The translations under genes were made by a program, and so were the position numbers. From J029 sp964482495 (GTDB taxonomy: Bacteria > Planctomycetota > UBA1135), in contig CAYZXS010000017.1 of the NCBI GenBank assembly GCA_964482495.1, positions 9,161 through 73,160 on the forward strand: 64,000 nt of DNA. The letters run 5' to 3'. Of the stretch, positions 55,177-64,000 are shown in pieces. Each line of letters begins with the position of its first letter. Position 1 is the stretch's first letter. Below the pieces are notes generated by a model. It did no database searches. It saw only the letters and a list, made by a program, of their open reading frames with translations, and had not been told where the DNA came from.

Positions 55177-56136
55177 CTACTGGACCACCAACTCGAGGAC
55201 GTTCGTGCTGCGCCCAGAGTGCGCCGCCTGGAGCCAGAGGGTCCGGCCCGCGGCGTGAACGGGCATCAGCTCGGTCCAGGTAGCGGTGCCGTCGGTGGCG
55301 GCGACCACCGGACCGGACCCATAGCGGGCGTTCGCGATGTCCATGCTGATGCCGAGCTGCGGGATGAAGGTGGACCCCAGGCCCGTCACGGAGTAGCCCA
55401 GGTAACAGGCCTGCCCGGGGTCGAAGCCGTCGGCGCTGAAGGTCACCAGGCTGCCGGCGGTCGGCGGGTCGGGGGCGACCGACAGACTCGCCGGGATGTG
55501 CCGCACCTCGAAGTTGTCGAACCAAACGTCGCCGTTGGCGCTGCTGTTCCACCAGGAGCAGTAGGAGTTGAAGGTGATCGACACCCAGCTCACGTCGCCC
55601 TCCACCACTCCCGGGACGTTCGCCAGCAGCTGGGGCATGGTGAAGCTGTAGTGGGTCGGCGTGTTGGCCGGCTGGTAGAAGACCGCGAAGGTCGAGCTGC
55701 CCAACGAGGCGCGGTAGCCCGAGTCGGTGGCGTGGATGTACTCCTGCCCGCCCAGATAGGTCCAGGAATCGTCGTAGAAGGAGATCGAGAAGCCGGCCAT
55801 GGCGTAGAAGTTCCAGCCCGGGCTGCCGGGGTCGGTGGAACGCATCTCAGCGTCGAATTCGATCTCGAGCTGCGGCGAGTAGGAGAAGGCCTTGTTGATG
55901 TACTTCTCGGTGAAGCTGGCGTGATAGACATGCCCCTGGAGGCTGCCGTTCCGGGAGACCACGTCGGTCACGCCGGTGCCGGACAGGTCCCGACCTCCAG
56001 TGGCCCAGACGGCGAGGTCGAGGACCCCGGATTCGAAGTCGTCGTGGAAGGTCCCCCCGCCCGTTTGGGACGGGGCGGCGGCGGCGAGGACCGCCCAGGA
56101 GGCGGCGAGGAGGACGGAGCGTCGGAGGAGCTTCAT
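55177..56136 (-). CDS. Secreted beta-sandwich protein with shared C-terminal module
   Basis: 319 residues with a signal peptide (LLAASWAVLAAAAPSQ). A LamG/concanavalin-like beta-sandwich runs from FHDDFESGVLDLAVW to about 215 (TFNSYCSWWNSSANGDVWFD). The last 100 residues (TFSADGFDPGQACYLGYSVT, then GLGSTFIPQLGIS) resemble the C-terminal part of the lectin protein at 11370. Function is probably glycan or surface binding. It lies downstream of a 217-bp non-coding stretch and is transcribed away from the SPFH gene, with which it may share a divergent promoter region. Confidence 0.82.
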   Translation of the reverse strand: MKLLRRSVLLAASWAVLAAAAPSQTGGGTFHDDFESGVLDLAVWATGGRDLSGTGVTDVVSRNGSLQGHVYHASFTEKYINKAFSYSPQLEIEFDAEMRSTDPGSPGWNFYAMAGFSISFYDDSWTYLGGQEYIHATDSGYRASLGSSTFAVFYQPANTPTHYSFTMPQLLANVPGVVEGDVSWVSITFNSYCSWWNSSANGDVWFDNFEVRHIPASLSVAPDPPTAGSLVTFSADGFDPGQACYLGYSVTGLGSTFIPQLGISMDIANARYGSGPVVAATDGTATWTELMPVHAAGRTLWLQAAHSGRSTNVLELVVQ

Positions 56137-56353
56137 GGCGGTCGAGGCGCGGGATTCTGGGTGTTCTGGATCAGCGAGTTCCCTCGCTCCCAGGCCACGC
56201 GCGCTTCGAGGCGGTCGAGCGCAATCCCATCAGAAGAAGCCGCCCCGCCGACCAATCGCTGAAGATTCGCCGGCCTCCGGCGTAGCCCTATCATGCCGGA
56301 GGCGCGGCCCATCGCGCCTCCGGTTTTCCGCCCACACCCATCCCCGAGGAACC

Positions 56354-57484
56354 ATGGGAATCATCGATTGGCTCAAGCGCGGCGTCGGCGAGATGATGGT
56401 CGCGCGTCCGGACGACGCGAAGTCGCAGGTCGTCTGGAAGCACCCCGACCCGACCATCCCGATGAAGTCGCAGCTGACGGTGGAGTCGGACGAGGTCGCT
56501 GTCTTCTTCCGCGACGGCAAGGTCGTCTCCGCGCTCGGCCCCGGCCGCCACACCCTCGACAGCTCGAACCTTCCCTTCCTGTCGAACCTGATCGACAGCT
56601 TCACCGGCGGCAACGTCTTCGTCGCCGAGGTCTTCTTCGTCAGCACGCGCGAGATCCCGGGGGTGAAGTTCGGCGGGCGCATCGGCCACGTCGAGGACCC
56701 GAAGAGCGGCGTGCCGGTCGAGACCATGGTCCACGGCGAGTTCAGCTTCCAGGTCACCGACCCGGAGCGGCTGATCACCGGCCTGGTCGGCATGGGCCGG
56801 ACCGAAGCCTGGCTGGTCCGCTCGTGGATGAAGGAGCAGGTGCTCAAGGTCATCCGCGACCGCATCGCCGAGCTGTGCGTCAAGAATGAGTGGCCGCTCT
56901 TGGACGTGACCTCCGGCGCCTACACCGAGGAGGTCGAGACCGACGTGCTGCTGGGCCTAGGCCAGCACGTGGCCGACTACGGCATCCGCATCGCCCGCAT
57001 GGGCAACTTCGTCGTCGCCATCGACGAAGAGGACGGCGAGAACCTGAAGCGGCTGTACACCGACGCGGCCTACCTGCGGACGGTCGGCGGGGTCGGCGCC
57101 TACCAGCAGTTCGCCGCCGGCAAGGCGATGATGGGCGCCGGTGAAGGCATGGCCAAGGGCGGCGGCGCGGGCGACGGCTCCGGCGGCGCCGGTGGTGGAG
57201 CGGGCGGTCTGATGGGCGGCGCCGGACTCGGCGTCGGATTCGGCCTGGCGCAGATGCTGGTGCGCGACCACCGCGGCGGCGAGACCCTGGCGCCGGCGGC
57301 GGCGGGCGTGGTCTGCCCCGAGTGCATGACCAGCGTCGCCCCCGGCCGCTACTGCAGCGCATGCGGCACCGAGCTGAAGGCGGCGCCCGAACAGGCGGCG
57401 GCGTCCGCCGGCTTCTGCACCGGCTGCGGCAGCCCGATGTCGCCCGACGCCAAGTTCTGCGGTCAGTGTGGTGGCGAGCGCTGA
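56354..57484 (+). CDS. SPFH-domain protein with C-terminal zinc ribbons
   Basis: 376 residues. The N-terminal two thirds are an SPFH/band-7-like domain of the YdjI type (PDPTIPMKSQLTVESDEVAV, then FFRDGKVVSALGPGRHTLDS and EEVETDVLLGLGQHVADYGI). A Gly-rich linker follows (about 265-300). The C-terminus holds two zinc-ribbon motifs (CPECMTSVAPGRYCSACG and CTGCGSPM with CGQCGG). It probably assembles into ring- or membrane-associated oligomers. There is no signal peptide. Start ATG at 56354 with GAGGA upstream. The next gene overlaps by 17 bp and carries the same type of zinc ribbon. Confidence 0.87.
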   Translation: MGIIDWLKRGVGEMMVARPDDAKSQVVWKHPDPTIPMKSQLTVESDEVAVFFRDGKVVSALGPGRHTLDSSNLPFLSNLIDSFTGGNVFVAEVFFVSTREIPGVKFGGRIGHVEDPKSGVPVETMVHGEFSFQVTDPERLITGLVGMGRTEAWLVRSWMKEQVLKVIRDRIAELCVKNEWPLLDVTSGAYTEEVETDVLLGLGQHVADYGIRIARMGNFVVAIDEEDGENLKRLYTDAAYLRTVGGVGAYQQFAAGKAMMGAGEGMAKGGGAGDGSGGAGGGAGGLMGGAGLGVGFGLAQMLVRDHRGGETLAPAAAGVVCPECMTSVAPGRYCSACGTELKAAPEQAAASAGFCTGCGSPMSPDAKFCGQCGGER

Positions 57485-58112
57485 CCCGCGCCAGTGCGGC
57501 AACTGTGGCGCCGCGGTCGCACGGCTCGACGCCCGCTACTGCGAGTTCTGCGGACACGAGCTGCCGCGGCCGGCGGCGCCGCCGCCGGTAGCGCCCGCCG
57601 GCCCCTACGGCGACGTCGAGGCCCGCTTCGCCGCGCTGCAGCAGCACGCCGAGCTGCAGCGGCTGATGCTGCAGGTGCCGAAGGTGGCCGGGATCGGCTG
57701 CGGCATGGTCTTCACCGTCGGCTTCTTCGTCGTCTTCATCGGCGTCGCCGTGTTCATGCTCGGCGTGATGGGCGAGACCGGCGCGCCCGGCTTCATGAAG
57801 ATCGTGCCGCTCTTCTTCATCATCGCCGGCGGCGGAGCGGCCATCGCCATGGTGCGCAGGATGAGCAATTTCAGCCGCGCTCCGCTGCAGCGCGAGCCGG
57901 CCATGGTCGTCGGCGAGCGCACCGAGGTCTCGGGCGGCGGGCGCAACAGCTCCTCGAGCACCACCTACTTCGTCAGCCTGGAGTTCCCCGGCGGTCGCCG
58001 CAACGAGTACCGCACCCAGGGCCCCGTGGTCGGCAAGGTCAGCGACGGCGACGTCGGCGTCGCCTACCTGAAGGGCGAGTTCCTGGTCGACTTCGAGCGG
58101 CTGCGGGTCTGA
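57468..58112 (+). CDS. Zinc-ribbon membrane protein
   Basis: 214 residues from a GTG at 57468. The N-terminal zinc ribbon has QCGNCGAAV and YCEFCGHE. A hydrophobic region follows with two or three helices (GCGMVFTVGFFVVFIGVAVF and KIVPLFFIIAGGGAAIAMV), then a C-terminal soluble beta domain of the DUF3592 sort (TYFVSLEFPGGRRNEYRTQG). It overlaps the SPFH gene by 17 bp and probably works with it at the membrane. The next gene starts 17 bp later, so the three may be one transcript. Confidence 0.8.
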   Translation: MVASADPRQCGNCGAAVARLDARYCEFCGHELPRPAAPPPVAPAGPYGDVEARFAALQQHAELQRLMLQVPKVAGIGCGMVFTVGFFVVFIGVAVFMLGVMGETGAPGFMKIVPLFFIIAGGGAAIAMVRRMSNFSRAPLQREPAMVVGERTEVSGGGRNSSSSTTYFVSLEFPGGRRNEYRTQGPVVGKVSDGDVGVAYLKGEFLVDFERLRV

Positions 58113-58128
58113 ACCGAGGAATCCCCCG

Positions 58129-59145
58129 GTGCCGATCAAGTACCTCGGCTCGAAGCGCTTGCTGGTCGACGACATCGTCGGCCTGGCGCGCGAGCTGGCG
58201 CCGAGCGGCACCGTCGTCGACCTGTTCTCCGGCACCGCCCGCGTCGGCCACGCGCTGAAGGCCGCCGGCTACCAGGTGCTGGCGAACGACTACCTGCACT
58301 ACGGCGAGATCATCGCCCGGTGCTACGTCCAAGCCGACCTGGAGGAACACGGCGCCGCCGCCGAGACCCTGATCCGCGAGTTGAACGCCCTGCCCGGCGA
58401 CCCCGGCTGGTTCACCGAGATCTTCTGCGAACGCAGCCGCTACCTGCAGCCGAAGAACGGCGCCCGGGTCGACGCCGTCCGCGACGCCATCGCCGCCAGA
58501 ACCCTCGAACCCGAGCTCGAGTCCATCCTGCTGGTTTCGCTGATGGAGGCCGCCGACCGCGTCGACTCCACCACCGGCGTCCAGATGGCCTACCTCAAGC
58601 AGTGGTCGGCGCGCAGCCACAACGCGCTCGAGCTGCGCCTGCCCGAGCTGCTGCCGCGCGCCAACTCCGGCAAGGGCCAGGCCACCCGCCTCGAGGCCCG
58701 CGAGGCCGCGCGCCAGCTCAGCGGCGACGTCGCCTACCTCGACCCGCCCTACAACCAGCACAGCTACCTCGGCAACTACCACGTCTGGGAGAGCCTGGTG
58801 CTGTGGGACAAACCCGAGGTCTACGGCGTCGCCCACAAGCGCGTCGACTGCAAGCAGCGCAAGAGCGACTTCAACCGCAAGACCGCCTTCCTCGACGCCT
58901 GGAGCGAGACCGTCGACGCGGTCGACGCCCGCCACCTGATCGTCAGCTTCAGCGACGAGGGCTTCGTCAGCCGCGAGCAGATGGAGGAGATCCTGTCCGC
59001 CCGCGGCCAGGTCCAGGTGCTCAGCAAGGACTACAAGCGCTACGTCGGCGCCCAGATCGGCATCCACAACCTCCAGGGCGAGAAGGTCGGCGCGGTGAGC
59101 CACCTCAGGAACCGGGAGTTCTTGTTCGTGGTGTCCCGTGGCTGA
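58129..59145 (+). CDS. D12-class adenine-N6 DNA methyltransferase
   Basis: 338 residues from a GTG at 58129. The S-adenosylmethionine and catalytic motifs are present: IKYLGSKRLLVDDIVGL, DLFSGTARVGHALKAAGYQV, LANDYLHYG and the catalytic AYLDPPYNQHSYLGNYHVWE. This is the Dam/D12 class, acting on adenine in a short target site. No restriction endonuclease is adjacent, so it may be an orphan regulator or a broken restriction-modification remnant. It is the third gene in the SPFH cluster with a 17-bp gap, and its G+C matches the neighbours. Recognition site unknown. Confidence 0.9.
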   Translation: MPIKYLGSKRLLVDDIVGLARELAPSGTVVDLFSGTARVGHALKAAGYQVLANDYLHYGEIIARCYVQADLEEHGAAAETLIRELNALPGDPGWFTEIFCERSRYLQPKNGARVDAVRDAIAARTLEPELESILLVSLMEAADRVDSTTGVQMAYLKQWSARSHNALELRLPELLPRANSGKGQATRLEAREAARQLSGDVAYLDPPYNQHSYLGNYHVWESLVLWDKPEVYGVAHKRVDCKQRKSDFNRKTAFLDAWSETVDAVDARHLIVSFSDEGFVSREQMEEILSARGQVQVLSKDYKRYVGAQIGIHNLQGEKVGAVSHLRNREFLFVVSRG

Positions 59146-59220
59146 GCCTGCGGGACTTCGGCGCTCGCGCCGGTGATACCCTGGCCGGGATTGAGTCTAT
59201 TGGGATCTGGACTCTCCCCC

Positions 59221-61536
59221 ATGCCGCTCTCCTTCCTCATCGCCCACTTGGCCACCTTCGGCCTGGTCCAGGAATCGGTCGGGCAGGAGTGGCTGGTCAC
59301 GGGCCGAGTGCTCGAGGCAAATGGCGCTCCTGCAGCCGGCCTCGTCGTGCGGATCGGCAGCGACGACGGGTGGCGCTCGCGACCCGGGATGCGCAGCCGA
59401 GCCCTGTGGCAGGAGTCCACCGATCCGCCGGCCTTCGCCGAGGCCGACGCCGAGGGCCGCTTTCGCCTGGCCTTCGATCCCGAGCGGCACTCCTTCGTTC
59501 CCGACCGCATCCTGGTCGGCCTCTTGCCGGGGAAGGAGGTGGTCCTCGGCGAGATCGGCAATACGCCCGACCACCCGGCCGTGGTGGAGGTCGGCGAACT
59601 CCTCCTGCCGCCGCGCCAGACCTTCGAGATCCGGATCCTCCGACCGGACGGCCGACCGGCGGCCGGGATCGAGGCGGTGAGGAGCGACGGACGCAGGATC
59701 GATGCGTCGGTAGCCGCCGCGGACGAGAGCGGCCTTCTCCGCCTGCCCACCGTCGCCGCGCCCGACGAGCTGCGACTGCGGCTCGGCGACTGGCTCTACG
59801 GCCACGCGCTCTACGAGGGCTGGTGGAGCGACCCCTTCGTGCTGCCGGAGATCCCCGAAGCCGAGTTCGAGGTCATCGACCGGGAGAACCAGCCGGCGGT
59901 GGGCCTCGAGGGCTACTTCTGCTTCGATAACTTCGAGGCGCCGGCCGACCTGTTCGGCTTCTTCCGCGTCGGCGCGGACGGCCGGGTTCGCCTGCCGGAC
60001 TTCGGCTCCCTGGTGGCCGCGGGCGCGGAGCGGCCCGCCTCCGTCGACATCCGGGTACGGTGGGGACCGGAGCTTCCTTGGATGAAGTTCGGCGTGGAGG
60101 TATCGCTCTCGCAGCGCTGGATCCAGGTGCCGCGACCGCGCTCCCGGATCGTCCAGGTAGTCGGGCCCGACGGTTCTCCCGTCGAAGGAGCCGCGCTCGG
60201 CTGGGTCTATGACCGGTCCGGACCTCGTTCCTTCCCGCCGGACTACCTCTTCATTGCGGCGCTCGGGGAAGCGCTCGGCGATGGCAGCTACCGCATCGAC
60301 GGCATCCAGTCCAATACGGTGAGGCTGGTGGCCGAAGCCCCCGGCTTCGGCCGCGGTTGGCTACTCCCCGAGCAAGAGGGGCCACTCCGGCTGCCGGAGG
60401 AGCGCCTGGTCGATTTCGTCGCCATCGGCCCGGACGGCGCGCCGGCGGCGGACGCCTGGATCAAACTCCATTGCTTCGGCGGTGATCTGGATTCCTGCTG
60501 GTCACAACCCTGCACTTCCTTGCTCGACCGCGATTCAGGTCGCACGGACGAACGCGGCCGCTTGCGTCTCGAAGCGTGCGCGGACCACGGCGGCGGCAGC
60601 GCTTCGATCCGCCACCAGGGCCGGAGGTGGTCCGGCAGGTGGATGCCCGGGCAGGGCGAGGCCGTCGTGGCCATGCCCGGCTACGGCTCGGTCAGCGGCG
60701 AGGTGATCCCGGCCGCCGACGAGGACCTCCGCGTCGGGGAGATCCGCGTCGCCCCAGCCAAGAACAGCCCGCTGCGTTTCCCGGTCCGAACCACGCGACC
60801 GGAGGCAGACGGCAGCTTTCGGGTCGGGGAGGTTCCCGCAGGAGCGATCGAGGTCAGCTACCTCGTGGCGGGCGCCGGCCCCGCGGATGCCCCGTGGATC
60901 CAAGGTTCCGTCAGCGTCCAGACGGAGGTCGACGAGGGCGAGGACACCCCGGTAGTCCTCAGCCGCCGCGGCCTCGGTCAACTGGCTTTGGTCCTCCTGC
61001 GCGGAGCTGCCCGCAGGCATGGCGAGCCGGCGACCGGGGCGCTGGACCTCTGGTTCCCCGGGCTCTCCCCGATCCAGCGCCAGATGCTCTGGGGTTTCCA
61101 GGTCGAGCTGACCGTGGGGGGCAGCTTCGCCGCGCTCGTCCCGCCGGGTCGGGTCGAGCTGAGGCAGCATGACCCGAGCGGAGAGACCTGGCAGCCGACC
61201 ACGACGCTGGAGGTCGCGGCGGACTGCGTCGCGCCGATCCCCGTCGACCTCGACGGCCGCCTCCTGGAATTCACCGCCCGCTCCCGCAGCGGCGAGCCCT
61301 TGACGGGCATCTGGCTGATCCTCATCTCCAATGACGAGGAATACTGGGGATCCGGCCGGACCGACGAGCAGGGCTTCCTCCGCCTCGAGACCCCGTGGGA
61401 GCTGCCGGGCGACCTCACCCTCCACGCCACGCGGTACTGGCGAAGGCCGCCGCAGGAGCCGAAGGTCGAGATCCCGCTCGCGGAGGAGGACTTCGGCCCC
61501 GGCGACCGCCTGACGCTGACGCTGGACCTCGACTGA
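59221..61536 (+). CDS. Large exported protein of repeated carboxypeptidase-regulatory-like domains
   Basis: 771 residues from the ATG at 59221. A signal peptide (LSFLIAHLATFGLVQ) is followed by several repeated beta domains of the carboxypeptidase-regulatory kind, each with a G-x-x-A/G-x-x-V-x-x-V or DGxPAAG motif (VTGRVLEANGAPAAGLVVRI, ILRPDGRPAAGIEAVRSDGR and VVGPDGSPVEGAALGWVYDR). About six to seven such units are seen, with poor mutual identity. It is probably exported to the envelope or outside. No enzyme motif is seen. It follows the methyltransferase by 75 bp and precedes the DUF4062 gene by 90 bp. Confidence 0.78.
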   Translation: MPLSFLIAHLATFGLVQESVGQEWLVTGRVLEANGAPAAGLVVRIGSDDGWRSRPGMRSRALWQESTDPPAFAEADAEGRFRLAFDPERHSFVPDRILVGLLPGKEVVLGEIGNTPDHPAVVEVGELLLPPRQTFEIRILRPDGRPAAGIEAVRSDGRRIDASVAAADESGLLRLPTVAAPDELRLRLGDWLYGHALYEGWWSDPFVLPEIPEAEFEVIDRENQPAVGLEGYFCFDNFEAPADLFGFFRVGADGRVRLPDFGSLVAAGAERPASVDIRVRWGPELPWMKFGVEVSLSQRWIQVPRPRSRIVQVVGPDGSPVEGAALGWVYDRSGPRSFPPDYLFIAALGEALGDGSYRIDGIQSNTVRLVAEAPGFGRGWLLPEQEGPLRLPEERLVDFVAIGPDGAPAADAWIKLHCFGGDLDSCWSQPCTSLLDRDSGRTDERGRLRLEACADHGGGSASIRHQGRRWSGRWMPGQGEAVVAMPGYGSVSGEVIPAADEDLRVGEIRVAPAKNSPLRFPVRTTRPEADGSFRVGEVPAGAIEVSYLVAGAGPADAPWIQGSVSVQTEVDEGEDTPVVLSRRGLGQLALVLLRGAARRHGEPATGALDLWFPGLSPIQRQMLWGFQVELTVGGSFAALVPPGRVELRQHDPSGETWQPTTTLEVAADCVAPIPVDLDGRLLEFTARSRSGEPLTGIWLILISNDEEYWGSGRTDEQGFLRLETPWELPGDLTLHATRYWRRPPQEPKVEIPLAEEDFGPGDRLTLTLDLD

Positions 61537-61626
61537 AGGCCGACTCCGGCTCCCTCGGGATTGACGGCTGCAGGGTCGGGAAGGAGTTTCCTTGATACCC
61601 CAGCGGGAAGAGACTGGAATCAAGAG

Positions 61627-63120
61627 GTGAAGATCTTCATCAGCAGCGTCCAGCGAGAGTTCCAGGAGGAGCGCCGCTCCCTCGGCGAGTTCCTCGCGGG
61701 TGACGCGCTGCTCTGCCGGCTCTTCGAGACCTTCCTCTTCGAGCGCGACGTCCCCGCCGCCAGCCAGCGACCCGACGAGATCTACCTCGAGGAGGTCGGC
61801 CGCTGCGATCTCTACCTCGGCCTACTCGGGGATGAGTACGGCCAGGAGAATGAGGACGGCCTCTCCCCCACCCACCGCGAATTCGCCGAGGCCACCCGGC
61901 TGGGCAAACCGCGGCTCATCTTCATCAAGGGGACGGAGGATGCCGCCAAGCACCCGAAGATGCGGGCCCTGATCCAGGAGGTCGACACCCAGCTCGTCCG
62001 CCGCAGGTTCCAGTCAGCCTCCGAGCTGCAGACGGCCGTCTACGCGAGCCTCATCAATCACCTCGAAGCGACCGGCGTGATCCAGAACAGCCCGTGGGAC
62101 GCCACTGCCGACCAGAAGGCGACCCTCGACGATCTGGACCCGGAAGCCATCACCCTCTTCGTCCGCCGGGCGCGCAAGGCCCGCAACTTCCCGCTCCCCG
62201 TCGAGGCAGATGTGGGAGAGGTCCTCACCCACCTCAACCTGCTCGACGACGGCCGCCCGACGCACGCCGCGGTCCTGCTCTTCGCCCGTCAGCCGCAGCG
62301 CTTCATGCTGGCCTCGGAAGTGAAGTGCGCCCACTTCCACGGCACCGAAGTCGCCAAGCCCATCCCCTCCCACCAGGTCTACAAAGGCACCGCGTTCCAA
62401 CTGGTGGACCAGGCCATCGACTTCGTGATGTCGAAGATCAATCTCCGGGTCGGCACCCGGGCGGAGGGCCCAGAGGCGCCGGTGGAGTACGAGATCCCGC
62501 GCGAGGTGGTCGCCGAGGCCATCGTCAACGCCATCGCCCACCGCGACTACCGCAGCACGGCCAGCGTCCAAGTCATGCTCTTCGCCGACCGGCTCGAGGT
62601 CTGGAACCCCGGAACGCTCCCGCCCGCCCTGACCCTGGACAAGCTCCGCGGCCCGCACGGCTCCTTCCCCGGCAACCCGCTCTTGGCTGAGCCCCTCTAC
62701 CTGACCAAGTACATCGAGCGTATGGGCACCGGCACCGGCGACATGATCCGGCAGTGCCGGGCGGCCGGATTGCCGGAGCCGGAGTTCCGCTTGACGGACG
62801 GTTTCGTGACCACGATCCGACGGCCGGTGGCTGTGGAGCCGCCAACCGAAGGGACCAAGAGGGACCAAGATGGGACCAAGATGGGACTCAGCTCGGAGCA
62901 AACGGCCGTTCTACGTAAGTGCTTGACCCCAGCTAAGATCGGAGATCTGCTCAAACTCGTGGAGCGGACCAACCGCACCAAGTTCCGGGACCAGGTTATT
63001 CGCCCGCTCCTGGATGCCGGGCTGCTCGAAATGACCATCCCGGACAAACCCACGAGCGGCAAGCAGCAGTACCGGGCGACGGAGGCCGGCGAGGCCGCCC
63101 TCGAAGGAAATGGTGGCTGA
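61627..63120 (+). CDS. DUF4062 domain protein fused to a RecG-like GHKL ATPase domain
   Basis: 497 residues from a GTG at 61627; the frame is open to 61561, but homology begins at KIFISSVQREFQEERRSLGE. The N-terminal DUF4062 domain (about 1-115) resembles nucleoside-deoxyribosyltransferase/TIR-like folds (YLGLLGDEYGQENEDGLSPT, then RLGKPRLIFIKG). The middle has a GHKL-type (HATPase_c_4) domain with EIPREVVAEAIVNAIAHRDY, FADRLEVWNPGTLP and YIERMGTGTGDMI. The C-terminus, after short GTK/RDQ repeats (about 409-420), is a winged helix. Such proteins are often found in mobile or defence regions. The region to its right falls in G+C. Confidence 0.85.
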   Translation: MKIFISSVQREFQEERRSLGEFLAGDALLCRLFETFLFERDVPAASQRPDEIYLEEVGRCDLYLGLLGDEYGQENEDGLSPTHREFAEATRLGKPRLIFIKGTEDAAKHPKMRALIQEVDTQLVRRRFQSASELQTAVYASLINHLEATGVIQNSPWDATADQKATLDDLDPEAITLFVRRARKARNFPLPVEADVGEVLTHLNLLDDGRPTHAAVLLFARQPQRFMLASEVKCAHFHGTEVAKPIPSHQVYKGTAFQLVDQAIDFVMSKINLRVGTRAEGPEAPVEYEIPREVVAEAIVNAIAHRDYRSTASVQVMLFADRLEVWNPGTLPPALTLDKLRGPHGSFPGNPLLAEPLYLTKYIERMGTGTGDMIRQCRAAGLPEPEFRLTDGFVTTIRRPVAVEPPTEGTKRDQDGTKMGLSSEQTAVLRKCLTPAKIGDLLKLVERTNRTKFRDQVIRPLLDAGLLEMTIPDKPTSGKQQYRATEAGEAALEGNGG

Positions 63121-63659
63121 ATGGAAGGGCCCCAAATCCCTCCATGGAGAGTGACTGGCCTGATGCCAGCGAAGCTGATTTCGCACGTCTACGTGGAGTC
63201 TCCGTCCACACGCTTTGCGGCCACCAATAGCCAATCCGACTCGAAACGACCCAATGCCCAGGGAAGAGGCGGGCAGTCCCAGACGGCCAGCCCCTTAAAC
63301 CTCTTTCTTAGAAGCTACTTATGGGACTCCGACTCAATCCCTGATTAGGTTTGGTGTCCGGTTCGGAGACCGGCGGGGTCTCTGATATCGAGGAGAAGGG
63401 CGAAACCGGGAAAGGTGTGCCCACTCTCGCCCCAGTTCGACAAGACGCGACGTCCGCTTCCGGGATCGTTCATTGAATTACTAAGCCCCGAGCACCCCCC
63501 TGGGGCCTCAGGTGGCCTTGGGGTCCCCCGCCCCCAGGGACACCGCCGAAACCTGGCGAGCAGCGCGACGGACTTTAGCCCGAGTGACTCATGGGGACCA
63601 ACCAGAGAACCGAATCGCCCCATCGCGTCAACCCGCCACAAAGCCCCGCACCAGGAAAA
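63121..63659. other. Low-coding intergenic region with hairpins
   Basis: This 539-bp stretch has lower G+C and no convincing gene. A hairpin with the perfect stem CCCTGGGG (63498-63505) and CCCCAGGG (63532-63539) contains a smaller GGCC pairing in the loop. Short hairpins near 63345-63400 do not make a tRNA. It may hold the promoter for the gene at 63660, or an element boundary. Confidence 0.5.
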
Positions 63660-64000
63660 ATGGCATCAACATCAGCATCGAACCTCCTTGAAGAGACCGA
63701 ACTGGAGGAATGTGTCGAGGCACTCAAACTGAAGGACCTAGGGCCTGCTCTTAAGGCAGGGGACAAAGACAACGAGCTTGTATCGCTCCTTCGGGACGAT
63801 GCCGGCCCGATGCAGGTTCAGACCAAGGGCTTGACCCACCGTTTCGATTCACCGGCCTATCTCGACTACATAATCCTCAACCTCGAACGGGGTAATGCAA
63901 GCAACCTGATCTTTGAGGTTCTCGACCCCGTCAAGGGAGGATACCGCCGAATCAAGGGCTTCCAAAAGAACAAGAAAGGCTGGCCATTTGTCTTTGTTAG
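63660..64000 (+). CDS. Hypothetical protein, truncated by the window end
   Basis: From the ATG at 63660 the frame is open to the window edge, giving 113 residues with no stop. An AGGAAAA ribosome site precedes it. It begins ASTSASNLLEETELEECVEA and later has VSLLRDDAGPMQVQTKGLTH, SNLIFEVLDPVKGG and KGFQKNKKGWPFVF. It is rich in Lys and Glu with fewer G/C-ending codons, unlike the rest of the window, suggesting recent acquisition. No family is recognised, and no signal or membrane helix is seen. It may be functionally tied to the DUF4062 gene. Confidence 0.6.
   Translation, partial: MASTSASNLLEETELEECVEALKLKDLGPALKAGDKDNELVSLLRDDAGPMQVQTKGLTHRFDSPAYLDYIILNLERGNASNLIFEVLDPVKGGYRRIKGFQKNKKGWPFVFV

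Noticed and set aside
63345..63400. tRNA-like hairpins with a GGTTCGGA segment
   Set aside because: No acceptor stem or anticodon arm can be drawn, and the T-arm match is incomplete.
63415..63732. Possible 105-codon gene in the right-hand intergenic region
   Set aside because: Its product is low-complexity and it overlaps the better-supported start at 63660 in another frame.

Overview
The window is about 70% G+C by eye. It has short gaps between genes, many GTG/TTG starts and a gene content typical of Planctomycetota: an ECF sigma factor next to a Ser/Thr kinase, a second TPR kinase, DUF1080 domains, a PA14-tailed fucosidase, several secreted FG-GAP proteins and many lipoproteins. No rRNA, tRNA or CRISPR array was seen. 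The lineage assignment is an inference from gene content.

Layout. 0-9.7 kb: truncated mutS, an acyl-CoA dehydrogenase, a frameshifted BamE-like gene, a PLP decarboxylase, the operon alkA-like / zinc-motif kinase / ECF sigma, then a ThiS-MoaD-like protein coupled to a BNR beta-propeller. 9.8-18 kb: an unknown protein, a secreted lectin, a MerB-like gene whose catalytic cysteine codon is UGA followed at once by a bacterial-SECIS-like hairpin, two FG-GAP proteins separated by an inverted-repeat element, and an enolase-superfamily protein. 18-31.7 kb: a REC-EAL protein, a thioredoxin-reductase-like flavoprotein, a second enolase-like paralogue, a DjlA-like co-chaperone, MscS, lipoproteins, VOC and DCC proteins, a double DUF1080 protein and a nitrilase-like lipoprotein. 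31.7-37.6 kb: a second inverted-repeat element, a B3/4-domain protein, boxB-boxC with a divergent BoxR-type regulator, and a PTPS/QueD-folE pair. 37.7-45.9 kb: a transglutaminase and an S41 protease with overlapping divergent starts, tsaD, larB, an FG-GAP protein and a fucosidase. 45.9-56 kb: a TPR kinase, an FG-GAP protein, a PhoD-like phosphatase, a broken macrodomain gene, a zinc-ribbon protein and a secreted protein. 56.3-64 kb: an SPFH/zinc-ribbon/D12 methyltransferase cluster, a large secreted beta-domain protein, a DUF4062-GHKL protein, and a lower-G+C edge with a gene that runs off the window.

Function. Much of the window is envelope and extracellular biology. Catabolic pieces include ring epoxidation and cleavage of benzoyl-CoA (boxBC), an acyl-CoA dehydrogenase and glycan or phosphoester hydrolysis. 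Information-processing genes are mutS, the AlkA-like glycosylase, tsaD and pterin synthesis. The most unusual item is the probable selenoprotein at 12746-13408. The next most notable are the kinase carrying an anti-sigma-type zinc motif, the two MITE-like elements, the macrodomain gene apparently lost by deletion between short repeats, and the lineage-style C-terminal modules shared by the secreted proteins.
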